Assembly (NCBI RefSeq): GCF_030717845.1
Contig: NZ_JAUZVZ010000026.1
Coordinates: forward strand, 1-55,033
Source: Alkalimonas collagenimarina
GTDB taxonomy: Bacteria > Pseudomonadota > Gammaproteobacteria > Enterobacterales > Alteromonadaceae
Direction: 5' to 3'
Length of the DNA: 55,033 bases
The notes below the pieces were generated by a model. The model made no database searches and was not told where the DNA came from. It was given only the letters and a program-made list of their open reading frames with translations. Shown here one piece after another: positions 7,522 to 14,346 of this stretch (the stretch's first letter is position 1; the number at the start of each line of letters is the position of its first letter). Position numbers and translations under genes: made by a program.

Positions 7522-7800
7522 AAGTGCCAACAGCAGACACATGCCCACGTTTGATTCAGCTTCAATAGACCGGTAGACAACCGTTTAGGTGCTCTGGCCA
7601 TGTTAACCCCCACTAAAAATCACGTGTATTGTTGTGACTTTTTATCAATGTGTTAAATTTCAAACAGATTTTGTGCATGATGGGCTTTTCAAGTTATTGA
7701 TTTTAGGTAAACTCATGGGTATAAATTGGTGTAGGCTTTTGGATAGGCTACGCTACAGCAGCCGTTTAGCGATGCGTTGCATTTCAGGAGAGTTTGAATA
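7522..7800. other. Gap before the first membrane-protein cassette
   Basis: Together with the attC-like site this makes 368 bases without a gene. The sequence is AT-rich from about 7610 and may carry the promoter of the gene at 7801, but no clear -35/-10 pair is visible. A degenerate piece resembling the dispersed element (CCAAGTGCCAACAGC) lies near 7520-7535. Confidence 0.4.
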
Positions 7801-8253
7801 ATGAGTCAGGAAGACGTAAATATCAAAAGATACGTATTTGTTTTTAGCGGGTACTACGCTGCATTTATGTGTGTAATAAATGTGTTGGCTTATGGATTTG
7901 ATATTGATCTTGGTTCCAGTGCAAATATGGCCATATTGATTGGATCAGGTTACGCCGCAGCTATCAAATTTGTAGTAGAGTTAGGTAGAGCGCCGTCCGC
8001 TAAAGAAAGAAGGCTCCTTTCCCTAGGCTGTCTGCTTTCGTCCTTTATAATCTCAGCTTTAGGGGTTCTAATTGTCATCCCAGTCGTATTAGGCTCAGGT
8101 GCATGGGAAGAAATCTCAGAGTTGTTCAAAACTCTCTCACCATTGGTATGGATTGCTATAACTTTAGTAATAGGTCTTCTGTACTATTTTGTATTAACTC
8201 TTATTTTTGGTTGGATGGCTAAAAAACATGCAACTAAAACTATTAGCGCATAA
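7801..8253 (+). CDS. ABZJ_00895-type small membrane protein
   Basis: This 150-residue protein has four hydrophobic segments (about 12-30, 36-55, 78-100, 115-140). Between the second and third lies GRAPSAKERRLLSLGCL, which I recognise as the conserved loop of the ABZJ_00895 family, a family of unknown function found often in accessory regions. The start has AGGAG at a proper distance. It stands alone with unrelated sequence on both sides, as a single-gene cassette would. No biochemical role can be given. Confidence 0.65.
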   Translation: MSQEDVNIKRYVFVFSGYYAAFMCVINVLAYGFDIDLGSSANMAILIGSGYAAAIKFVVELGRAPSAKERRLLSLGCLLSSFIISALGVLIVIPVVLGSGAWEEISELFKTLSPLVWIAITLVIGLLYYFVLTLIFGWMAKKHATKTISA

Positions 8254-8322
8254 AAATGTAAAAAGTTGCAAGCGGGGCAATTGGCTGCTTACTTTGCACC
8301 GTTCGCGAGGCGTTACGTCCGC
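8249..8322 (+). other. Possible degenerate attC site
   Basis: The stretch after the stop of the membrane protein gene ends GAGGCGTTACGTCC, resembling the right arm of attC (GCGTTA), with weakly complementary sequence at its left end. The left core site is poor, so this is a weak call. Confidence 0.25.
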
Positions 8323-8366
8323 AAATTGCTCGTAGCGCTCTGACTGCTTGGTGCCAAAAGCGGCCA
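8315..8366. repeat. Dispersed inverted-repeat element, copy B (short)
   Basis: Starts ACGTCCGC and ends TTGGTGCCAAAAGCGGCC, matching the ends of copies A and C but with a shorter middle. Confidence 0.45.
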
Positions 8367-8422
8367 GAAAATGTCTAGTTTATTGTTGGCGATTCACTAT
8401 TATTGCATTTTAGAGAAGTTAT

Positions 8423-9559
8423 ATGGCTGAAAATAAATCAAATGAATTAACGGAGGCGGAGGACTTGGGTTCGCCCGAGCGGAGCGAGACCGACCTTAGC
8501 CAATATCTATCTCATAACAAAGGACTGGGCGTTGTTACTCGGCCCGCTGCGATAGGGAGGGCATTGGAATCATTCAGTTCTCAACAGCGTGCAATAGATA
8601 GTGTAATGGCAGCTGTAGCTAGGCCCGCTGCGATAGGGAGGGCATTGGAGTCATTCAGTTCTCAACAGCGTGCAATAGATAGTGTAATGGCAGCTGTAGC
8701 TCGGCCCGCTGCGATAGGGAGGGCATTGGAATCATTAAGTTCTCAACAACGGCTAATAGATAGTGTAATGGCAGCTGTAGCTCGGCCCGCTGCGATAGGG
8801 AGGGCATTGGAATCATTAAGTTCTCAACAACGGCTAATAGATAGTGTAATAGCAGCTGTAGCTCGGCCCGCAGCGATAGGGAGGGCATTAGAATCATTCA
8901 GTTCTCAACATCGGGCAATTGATAATGCAATAGCTGCTATGGCAAATTTTCCTACAATTGAAAATACTCTTGCCAGCTTTGCCAAAACTAGTTCCATGAT
9001 GTTGAGAAATCCAAGTTCTTTGTCAGCTATTTTTGATTCAATCGAGAGATCTAAATTCTCTCCATTCGAGGTAGAGAACTTAGAGACAGACCTGACGATA
9101 GCGGTCGAGGAATTCAATAATGTAAGTAGTCCAGCATCCTTAGCTGCCGTATTTGGGAATCTGTCCCCACTTGTACAAGCCATATTTTTATTTATTATTC
9201 TTCAAGTTTTGTTGCCGCAGGTTAACAGCATATCAGCCAATTTTCTCACGCCAGTCATTGAGTCGTATTTGCAGGGTAACAATTTAACCAATAGAGAAAA
9301 AGTAAAAGAAATCAAAGAAATACCTGTGTATTTGAATGACGTCACGACTGAAGGACTACGATTCATAACGGGCAATAATGTTCGACTTAGGTCTGAACCT
9401 TCTACTAAGTCTGAAATACTAGATGAACTGCTTCTGGGACAAGTGGTAACTATACTGTCAAAAGACAGAAACTGGATTGAAGTAACATATTCATACGGGG
9501 ATGGTAAAACTATGTCAGGTTGGGTATTTACTAGATATACAGCCAAGTTTGTACGATAA
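8423..9559 (+). CDS. Tandem-repeat protein with membrane segment and C-terminal SH3b domain
   Basis: The 378-residue protein has four parts. Residues 1-39 are acidic and polar. Residues 40-175 are five tandem 27-residue helical repeats built around RPAAIGRALES and SSQQRAIDSV. A hydrophobic segment (about 252-268, AIFLFIILQVLLP) should cross the membrane. Residues ~312-378 form a bacterial SH3 domain (NVRLRSEPSTKSEILDELLLGQ ... GWVFTRY). SH3b domains commonly bind cell wall peptides or act as sensor modules; which applies here is not known. The repeats are nearly identical at DNA level, so they arose recently and may vary between strains. It looks like a single-gene cassette. Confidence 0.7.
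   Translation: MAENKSNELTEAEDLGSPERSETDLSQYLSHNKGLGVVTRPAAIGRALESFSSQQRAIDSVMAAVARPAAIGRALESFSSQQRAIDSVMAAVARPAAIGRALESLSSQQRLIDSVMAAVARPAAIGRALESLSSQQRLIDSVIAAVARPAAIGRALESFSSQHRAIDNAIAAMANFPTIENTLASFAKTSSMMLRNPSSLSAIFDSIERSKFSPFEVENLETDLTIAVEEFNNVSSPASLAAVFGNLSPLVQAIFLFIILQVLLPQVNSISANFLTPVIESYLQGNNLTNREKVKEIKEIPVYLNDVTTEGLRFITGNNVRLRSEPSTKSEILDELLLGQVVTILSKDRNWIEVTYSYGDGKTMSGWVFTRYTAKFVR
8541..8945 (+). repeat. Five tandem 81-bp repeats inside the SH3b-protein gene
   Basis: Units start at 8541, 8622, 8703, 8784 and 8865, each opening GGCCCGCTGCGATAGGGAGG or a one-base variant. Units 1-2 and units 3-4 form near-identical pairs; unit 5 diverges toward its 3' end. The 81-base period keeps the reading frame (27 codons). 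Confidence 0.95.
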
Positions 9560-9560
9560 A

Positions 9561-9630
9561 ATCTAACTAAACGCTGTTGTCGTCTCATCGGGTCTAGGGG
9601 GCCTTTCTACGACTGCGCGGCTAAACGTCC
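9561..9630 (+). other. Possible degenerate attC site
   Basis: ATCTAAC (9561-9567) begins three bases after the stop of the SH3b-protein gene and a partly complementary arm (ACGACTGCGCGGC) follows. The right core GTTRRRY is replaced by sequence leading into the dispersed element, so the site is probably decayed. Confidence 0.3.
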
Positions 9631-9693
9631 GCTATTCACTCATTGTGGCCGTTGAACTTCGCCGCCAAGCAGCTTAGTGCCAAAAGCGGAAGT
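9625..9693. repeat. Dispersed inverted-repeat element, copy C
   Basis: The 69-bp element opens ACGTCCGCTATTCACTC and closes AGTGCCAAAAGCGGAAGT. It shares AGCAGCTTAGTGCCAAA with copy A and GCTATTC-CTC with copy D. Confidence 0.6.
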
Positions 9694-9718
9694 TGTACTA
9701 AAGAATCTAAGTTAATAA

Positions 9719-9955
9719 TCAGTTTTTACTGGCATCGTGATTATCTTCATTCGTTTGCTCTTGCTTTACTAACACATCAATTCTCCGTTCAACATTTGGG
9801 TTAGGTAGAAAAGTTTGAAGTACAAAACCTACAGCTATAGCACTCCTCTTACCTTTCTTTACCCAAACTGTTAGCTTAAAGAAAACTATTAGGAACAAGG
9901 AAAGAGTAATCCAAGGGGCAAGATATAGTAGAAAATCAAAAAGCTGAGAACTCAT
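9719..9955 (-). CDS. Small single-span membrane protein, unknown
   Basis: The start taken is ATG at 9955, with GAGGG five bases upstream, giving 78 residues; an upstream TTG has no such site. One long hydrophobic segment (about 5-28, FDFLLYLAPWITLSLFLIVFF) is followed by a basic cluster (KKGKR) and a charged tail. I do not recognise the family. It is on the minus strand, opposite to most genes of the array, and is followed by another minus-strand membrane gene 82 bases upstream. Confidence 0.5.
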   Translation of the reverse strand: MSSQLFDFLLYLAPWITLSLFLIVFFKLTVWVKKGKRSAIAVGFVLQTFLPNPNVERRIDVLVKQEQTNEDNHDASKN

Positions 9956-10037
9956 GCCAACCCTCAATTAGAAACAAAATAACTATGAAATTAGATGCTG
10001 TCTATTCAAGTCACTAAAGCGCTGTTAATGGCCATCG

Positions 10038-10499
10038 CTATATCGAATGGCACTCGGCTTGCTGTTGTTCGCTATTAATTTGTAATAACTGATTGATTTT
10101 ATATTGAAAGTAGATCACGTGTAGAAATGAACTTAAAACAGGATTAAGCCAAAACTTACTTCGCTCACCGACACCGGTTAATAAATTAATTCTATTTCTG
10201 ATTTTTATTAGCCAGGTAATATGAAAAATTGATGAAACAAGATGCATTAACTTTGAGAATAAAAGCAGGTCAGGATTTCCGATTGCGGTAAAGTAAATGA
10301 TAAGGCCAAAAAGAGAAATCAAATGTACTGAAACAGCGCTTGCGACGAACCAACTAGATATCGGTTCTTTTACATTTCTATTAACTTGCCTCGTAAGTAA
10401 AAAAAGCCGATAAATTACATAAATCCCAAAAGTGAACACACATAGTGCAATAGTCCTTTTTACTGATTTGGTTTCAAAAATATCATTAATATGTACCAT
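10038..10499 (-). CDS. DUF4234-like multispan membrane protein
   Basis: About 153 residues from ATG 10499, chosen because AAGGA is six bases upstream; the ATG two codons earlier would abut that site. Three or four hydrophobic segments are visible. The motif CVFTFGIYVIYRLFLLTRQVN near the N-terminus resembles the DUF4234 signature (TxGIYxIYWxYxxxxxxN). A second weaker copy (NPVLSSFLHVIYFQYKINQLL) lies near the C-terminus. Function is unknown. It is probably one insert with the small gene at 9719-9955. Confidence 0.5.
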   Translation of the reverse strand: MVHINDIFETKSVKRTIALCVFTFGIYVIYRLFLLTRQVNRNVKEPISSWFVASAVSVHLISLFGLIIYFTAIGNPDLLLFSKLMHLVSSIFHITWLIKIRNRINLLTGVGERSKFWLNPVLSSFLHVIYFQYKINQLLQINSEQQQAECHSI

Positions 10500-10953
10500 T
10501 TTCATTCCTTTGCATAATTTCCTTAACCTTAAATGAGGACAATAGAAAATTAATCAAGCGTTAATTAATTGCAAGACGTAGGAATGAAAAGGGCATGTCA
10601 CTCTACTTATACCAAATCGGGACGCAAGTCTTGCGGTGTGCGTTATGTCTGCTATTCGCTCCTTGCTGCCCGTTACAAGTAGTGACCGATTGGTTCGTGA
10701 AGCGGACGTGTTTAACCTTTCGCCACATTATCAATACTGTAAAAATATCCTGTTCGGTTTTTGATACCTCCTGTGCGTCTTAGACGGGTTAACCCGTATT
10801 TGTAGTTTACACAAATATCAACTGCACCTATAAGTTATTGTAAGTTTTAAAAAAGCGATGTAATGTTTTGGACATTAAATTTACAATGACAATCTAACCT
10901 GTGCTTAAGCGCTGGTCGACGAAAAAGCCTTATGTAACTCAAGGAGGATTTAC
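10500..10953. other. Region of about 450 bp without a convincing gene
   Basis: It holds dispersed-element copy D, a perfect 14-bp palindrome at 10784-10797 (ACGGGTTAACCCGT) and, near 10892-10905, an AATCTAACC box that may be the left core of a damaged attC. A 62-codon frame at 10595-10783 overlaps the repeat and lacks a ribosome binding site, so it is not called. Confidence 0.5.
10645..10709. repeat. Dispersed inverted-repeat element, copy D
   Basis: The 65-bp element opens ATGTCTGCTATTCGCTCC and closes GAAGCGGACGT; its middle differs from copies A and C. It directly follows GCGTT, as copy B does. Confidence 0.5.
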
Positions 10954-11484
10954 TTGAAATTTGTAATGATTTACGGCCCATCAGGTATTGGAAAAGAAAG
11001 TATCGCTCGTGAATTAGCAAAGAAGAATGGGTGGCATTTATTCCCACAGCATTTGGCTTTTGATATTGCTTGCGCTGTTGTGGGTTTCGGGAATAACGGC
11101 TTCGAGAAATATCAGCGCAAAATTTTCTTAGATGCTTTTAGGACGCTGATCGAAAAGAATGTCACTGGAGTTGTTTTTACATTCTGTTATGTATACCCAG
11201 CAAGCAACTATTTTATCGACGGTCTGTTCGAATTGCTGAAAGAATACGAAATTGAGGCAGATTTTGTTCGGCTATCCTGCGATTTTGATGAGCATGTGCG
11301 TAGAGTAACCAGTGATAATCGGAAAAATACAAATAAAATCCAGTCCAAAGAATACCTTGAGGAATATCTGAACCGGTTTGATTTTTCAGTGGATATTGCC
11401 GGAGTTGAAACTTTCCGCATCAACAGTACTGAATTAAGTATACAAGAGTCTGCGATTGCAATTGAAAGACGCATCGTCACATAA
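10954..11484 (+). CDS. P-loop kinase-like protein, unknown substrate
   Basis: The start is TTG at 10954 with AAGGAGG just upstream, giving 176 residues. MIYGPSGIGKES at residues 5-16 is a Walker A loop placed at the very N-terminus, as in adenylate-, shikimate- or dephospho-CoA-kinase-like folds. VTGVVFTFCYVYP (about 69-81) fits a Walker B strand, and a C-terminal LID-like region (RVTSDNRKN) carries basic residues. No family is recognised beyond P-loop nucleoside kinase-like. An attC site begins at its stop codon, so it is a cassette gene. Confidence 0.65.
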   Translation: MKFVMIYGPSGIGKESIARELAKKNGWHLFPQHLAFDIACAVVGFGNNGFEKYQRKIFLDAFRTLIEKNVTGVVFTFCYVYPASNYFIDGLFELLKEYEIEADFVRLSCDFDEHVRRVTSDNRKNTNKIQSKEYLEEYLNRFDFSVDIAGVETFRINSTELSIQESAIAIERRIVT

Positions 11485-11562
11485 CCACGCTAGTCAAACC
11501 GACGGCTATTTCGTTGCGGCTGCGCCTGAACTGCAAAGCCGCGCTTGCTGGCGGCGTTAAAT
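11479..11562 (+). other. attC site following the P-loop gene
   Basis: Left core ACATAAC (11479-11485) and right core GTTAAAT (11556-11562, fits GTTRRRY). The arms around CACGCTAGTCAA and TTGCTGGCGGCG are imperfectly complementary, as is GCGGCT with AAGCCGCGC. It overlaps the upstream stop codon and ends 27 bases before the next start. Confidence 0.65.
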
Positions 11563-11589
11563 GCCACTGGCACGATAGGAGTATTAAAC

Positions 11590-11868
11590 ATGGGACGCAG
11601 ACGCAATAAATCAATTCCTGAGGAGCTACTGGATCAGCTCTGGGATTTAACTGGGTGCATCTGGCAGTTTGGTTTAGGTGTCAGCTTGTTTTTTGTTCTC
11701 TTGGGCATAAAGTCGTTTTTATGGATTCGTGGAATTGAACAAAACTTTACGGGTAAGCCAATTGAGGCAATGTTTGAGCAATTCTCTTGGCTACTGTACC
11801 TGATTCCAATTATATGTCTGTTTTTTTCATATCTTTTTGGTAAAAGGTCATATGCGTCTTATCGTTAA
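11590..11868 (+). CDS. Two-span membrane protein, unknown
   Basis: ATG at 11590 is preceded by AGGAG (TAGGAGTATTAAAC), giving 92 residues; a longer frame from 11545 would begin inside the attC site. A basic N-terminus (MGRRRNKS) is followed by two hydrophobic segments (about 26-46 and 68-84) and a basic C-terminus (GKRSYASYR), so both ends are probably cytoplasmic. No family recognised. It is flanked by attC sites on both sides, which makes it the clearest single-gene cassette here. Confidence 0.6.
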   Translation: MGRRRNKSIPEELLDQLWDLTGCIWQFGLGVSLFFVLLGIKSFLWIRGIEQNFTGKPIEAMFEQFSWLLYLIPIICLFFSYLFGKRSYASYR

Positions 11869-11877
11869 CAAAGTGGC

Positions 11878-11958
11878 ATATAACAATCGCCTAAAACATC
11901 GCTGCCTACGGCCGCTGGACTCGCAACAAGTTGCTCGCCGTTTAAGCGAGCGTTAGGC
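11878..11958 (+). other. attC site
   Basis: Left core ATATAAC (11878-11884) and right core GTTAGGC (11952-11958). Inner arms ATCGCCTAAA and TTTAAGCGAGC are complementary with the usual central mismatch, and a second stem (GCAACAAGTTGC) forms in the middle. This is a well-formed site. Confidence 0.75.
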
Positions 11959-11965
11959 ATAAAAA

Positions 11966-12475
11966 ATGAATAGTTCAGACTCATATCATCTCCTCGGAAA
12001 ATTTATAGTGACTTTTCAGCAGCTGGAAGACTGTGTTAAAGAAATTATAGTGATGCTTGTACAAGCAAAGGACGAAGAAATGGCACATATACTTATGAAC
12101 GAGCTAGATAACTTAGCCAGACTCAAAACAGCTGATGTTCTCTTTCGACGTTTTACGTCCGTGAGAGTCGGAGATTTCAAAGAAGAGAATACTGGTTTTC
12201 ACAAGCTGGTTGTATGGCTTCAAAGGCTAGGCGAAAGAAGGAACGAGATTGTTCATTCCAATTATTATGATTGGACGACTGATGTTGGTGAGTCAGGTTT
12301 ACTTCGCAAAAACTCAAAATTACGTGGCAGTAAAGGTGAACGAGAACAATCTGAGGAGGAGCTACTTCCAGAGCACTTATGGAAAGACTTAGCAGACCTC
12401 AACAATGCATACGGACAATTGGAACTGTACCGTTTAAAAATTATTGAATGGCTCTCCCCAGTTGAAACTGCCTAA
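11966..12475 (+). CDS. HEPN-motif protein (possible RNase-type toxin or effector)
   Basis: The 169-residue, mainly helical soluble protein contains RRNEIVHSNYYDW (about 91-103); RNEIVH is the Rx4H motif, with the typical Asn after Arg, of HEPN-domain ribonucleases found in toxin-antitoxin and abortive-infection systems. An N-terminal helix pair (LLGKFIVTFQQLEDCVKEII) fits the first HEPN helices. No MNT/antitoxin partner is adjacent. The start codon is only eight bases from the end of the preceding attC, with no clear ribosome binding site. The motif is short, so the call is provisional; an inactive HEPN relative is possible. Confidence 0.5.
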   Translation: MNSSDSYHLLGKFIVTFQQLEDCVKEIIVMLVQAKDEEMAHILMNELDNLARLKTADVLFRRFTSVRVGDFKEENTGFHKLVVWLQRLGERRNEIVHSNYYDWTTDVGESGLLRKNSKLRGSKGEREQSEEELLPEHLWKDLADLNNAYGQLELYRLKIIEWLSPVETA

Positions 12476-12557
12476 CAAGTGTAGCTTGCAGTGCTTGGGT
12501 AAACTGGCACCTTTTTCGCGCTGCACTGCAAACCAGCAGCAAATGCGAGCATTAGGC
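12470..12557 (+). other. attC site
   Basis: Left core GCCTAAC (12470-12476) overlaps the stop codon of the gene before it; right core ATTAGGC (12551-12557) departs from GTTRRRY by one base. Arms TTGCAGTGC and GCACTGCAAA pair in the middle. Confidence 0.7.
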
Positions 12558-12580
12558 TAACCTAGGAATCAGAGAACGTT

Positions 12581-13288
12581 ATGACTCATGAGGTAACTGT
12601 TGCATTAATAATGGCCATGACGGGAATTCTTGGCGGCTTGGCTAATTTTCTTTCTGATGATAATTTGAAATTTGAGTTCCGAACGGTTGCTAAAAGCATA
12701 GTGCTAGGTGTTTCTGCGTCGGTAATGGTTCCGCTATTTTTAAGTATGATATCGAGCAACTTGCTCCTTGAATCAAGTAAGAGCACTGAAAGCTATTTTA
12801 TTCTGGCTGGCTTTTGCATGGTTGCATCGATTTTTTCAAGATCATTTATCAATGGCGTGTCATCGAAGATTTTAAACGATCTGAAACAAAAAACTGAATC
12901 CATCGACAAAAAAGTAGATAGTTATGAAGAGCATGTTAAACCTCTTATTGAAAGGTCAGAAGAGCCAGAAATTGATTCAAACGAAGCTTATGATTTTAAA
13001 GTAGAAAGAGTAAAATCAAAGCTAAATGATAGAGATATAAAAATACTGTCAGCTATAGATGGGAGCAAATATACAATAAGAACCTCTGGTGGTATTGCTC
13101 AACAGCTTGGTATGGCAGTAAATAGCAGAGAAATTATTGGGCGACGCTTGAGAGAAATGAAAGATATCACTCTCGTAGACGAGGTAAAAGGAATAGAGCC
13201 TACAAGCCCAAAACCTCGATGGTATCTAACAAATTTAGGTCGCGCAGTTCTAAGAAGTTTGAATAATGCGTCAGATGAAAAAGCCTAA
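12581..13288 (+). CDS. Membrane protein with C-terminal winged helix, YEATS-associated type
   Basis: The 235-residue protein has three N-terminal hydrophobic segments (about 5-22, 38-62, 70-90), including GILGGLANFLSDD and SASVMVPLFLSMISSNLL, which I recognise as the pattern of YEATS-associated three-helix membrane proteins (YLATT-like). A coiled linker (95-135, KTESIDKKVDSYEEH) leads to a C-terminal winged-helix-like domain (about 150-230: NDRDIKILSAI ... YTIRTSGGIAQQLG ... PRWYLTNLGRAVL). No YEATS-domain gene is adjacent. A membrane-anchored sensor or effector in a conflict system is a possible role, by inference only. It is flanked by attC sites. Confidence 0.55.
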   Translation: MTHEVTVALIMAMTGILGGLANFLSDDNLKFEFRTVAKSIVLGVSASVMVPLFLSMISSNLLLESSKSTESYFILAGFCMVASIFSRSFINGVSSKILNDLKQKTESIDKKVDSYEEHVKPLIERSEEPEIDSNEAYDFKVERVKSKLNDRDIKILSAIDGSKYTIRTSGGIAQQLGMAVNSREIIGRRLREMKDITLVDEVKGIEPTSPKPRWYLTNLGRAVLRSLNNASDEKA

Positions 13289-13354
13289 CAAGCGCATTTT
13301 GCCAGATTGGTTTTCCGCTGCGCTGCAAACAAGCCGCAAATGTGAGCTTTAATG
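13283..13354 (+). other. attC site with decayed right core
   Basis: Left core GCCTAAC (13283-13289) overlaps the stop codon; the arm AAGCGCATTTTGCC pairs with GCAAATGTGAGC. The right core reads TTTAATG in place of GTTRRRY, then continues into the start of a dispersed-element copy (AATGTCCGCTTTTCGCT). It is the last cassette-type site seen. Confidence 0.6.
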
Positions 13355-13380
13355 TCCGCTTTTCGCTTACAGGAGGCTGT

Positions 13381-13398
13381 CAGATTAAGTCTAATCTG
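13381..13398. repeat. Short inverted repeat at the end of the array
   Basis: CAGATTA and TAATCTG flank a four-base centre. The preceding GTCAGA resembles sequence near 4425-4435 on the other strand; it may be a remnant of an insertion element end. Confidence 0.3.
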
Positions 13399-13449
13399 TA
13401 AGATCAGATGTGAGCTACTACAACTTATAAGGTGATTTAAATATTTAGC

Positions 13450-13734
13450 TTAGAAGCTCAAGATTAATGGTATGTTGTACTTGGCGGCAAAGAACAGAAG
13501 CTTCTTGTCGTAGAATGCCATTTCTCGTTTACTACGACAAATAAATTTTACTGTGGATGCTTCCTTATCATAAATTGCTCGGATGTCATTTTCGCCAGCA
13601 TCAATTGAATAACTTCCGTCACATAATGTATAAGCTGCTTGTCCACCAACAAAATTTTCCTTGGCGAAAGTCGAGAGTACTAGGCTAACCTGCTCTGGCA
13701 TTACCTTTTGAAACGTCGTTTTGCAATAAGGCAT
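13450..13734 (-). CDS. Small hypothetical protein
   Basis: The 94-residue frame begins MPYCKTTFQKVMPEQVSLVL and mixes strands and helices (YSIDAGENDIRAIYDKEASTVKFICRSKREMAFYDKK). I do not recognise a family. There is no strong ribosome binding site before the ATG, so the gene is tentative. It lies on the minus strand between the last attC and the transposon-like end. Confidence 0.4.
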   Translation of the reverse strand: MPYCKTTFQKVMPEQVSLVLSTFAKENFVGGQAAYTLCDGSYSIDAGENDIRAIYDKEASTVKFICRSKREMAFYDKKLLFFAAKYNIPLILSF

Positions 13735-13910
13735 TTACTAACTGGCTCTTGAATTTGTTTTATTCAATTATAGCAAATAATGGGTTGTAACGCCTTGCTC
13801 TTACAGAAGCTGCATCTTCTAGTCAGGGAAACTTATGAAATGCTGAGTTATACTTTGCAACATTAGCCTGTTGCAGGCCTCCGATTTGAAACTGACAGGA
13901 AGGAAAGACC

Positions 13911-14147
13911 TTGGCGGAACCTCTTAATGTTTTGGCTTTATCAGAAGAAGTTAGCCGTGATTCCGAATCAGGTAAATTAGCACGTGACTTACTGTCGCAG
14001 GGGCAAACCTTGTACGGTAAGAATGCTCTTTTCCCTACATATCTTGAACGCATCACTCCAGATGGCAGGAAGACCCTTGGAAGGATAAGTAAGGGTAAGT
14101 TTGTGCCATTCTTTTGTCTTTTGACAGACATATCTAAGTCTCTGTGA
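13911..14147 (+). CDS. Small hypothetical protein, TTG start
   Basis: 78 residues from TTG at 13911, which has GAAGGA seven bases upstream. The sequence has a charged helical N-terminus (LSEEVSRDSESGKLARDLLSQG) and a compact end (LFPTYLERITPDGRKTLGRISKGKFVPF) that looks like a conserved small domain, but I cannot place it. It is the last open frame before the transposon-like repeats at 14265-14328 and may be cargo or an accessory gene of that element. Confidence 0.45.
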   Translation: MAEPLNVLALSEEVSRDSESGKLARDLLSQGQTLYGKNALFPTYLERITPDGRKTLGRISKGKFVPFFCLLTDISKSL

Positions 14148-14264
14148 TGTTATATAAGACGAGAGCTTTTATCTAATGAAAGCCGAGCTTATTTCTCTTA
14201 CTTTGCTTCAGAGGGTTGCCAATGACTCAAAAATTTAGTTAGGCGCGTCAACCATGGATTTAGA

Positions 14265-14328
14265 AGTTAGCGGGCAAACTTTTTTGTCGAAAATTGAGTT
14301 AACGGGCAAACATTTTTGTCGCTAGACA
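14265..14328. mobile_element. Probable end of a Tn7/TniA-type transposon
   Basis: Two 25-base direct repeats (14265-14289 and 14297-14321), identical at 23 positions, share CGGGCAAAC and TTTTTGTCG and are spaced 32 bases apart. The outer one runs on to GCTAGACA, so read inward the end starts TGTCTAGCGACA. TGTC/GACA termini with several short direct repeats are typical of transposase-binding sites of TniA/TnsB-type elements. A candidate 5-base target duplication would be 14329-14333 (GCAGT). The other end and the transposase genes must lie left of the window; none are visible here. Confidence 0.5.
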
Positions 14329-14346
14329 GCAGTATTGTTAGTACTT

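Noticed and set aside
8655..8897. Minus-strand frame of 80 codons with repeated MPSLSQRAELQL
   Set aside because: It is the antisense shadow of the 81-bp repeats in the SH3b-protein gene.
8541..8945. Possible CRISPR array because of regularly spaced repeats
   Set aside because: The 81-bp units are contiguous with no unique spacers and keep an open reading frame.
10595..10783. Plus-strand open frame of 62 codons
   Set aside because: It runs through dispersed-element copy D, has no ribosome binding site and its composition is not protein-like.
13371..13400. Insertion sequence end (GTCAGATTAAGTCT), with a similar string near 4425-4435
   Set aside because: The likeness is short and no transposase remnant lies between or beside the two places.
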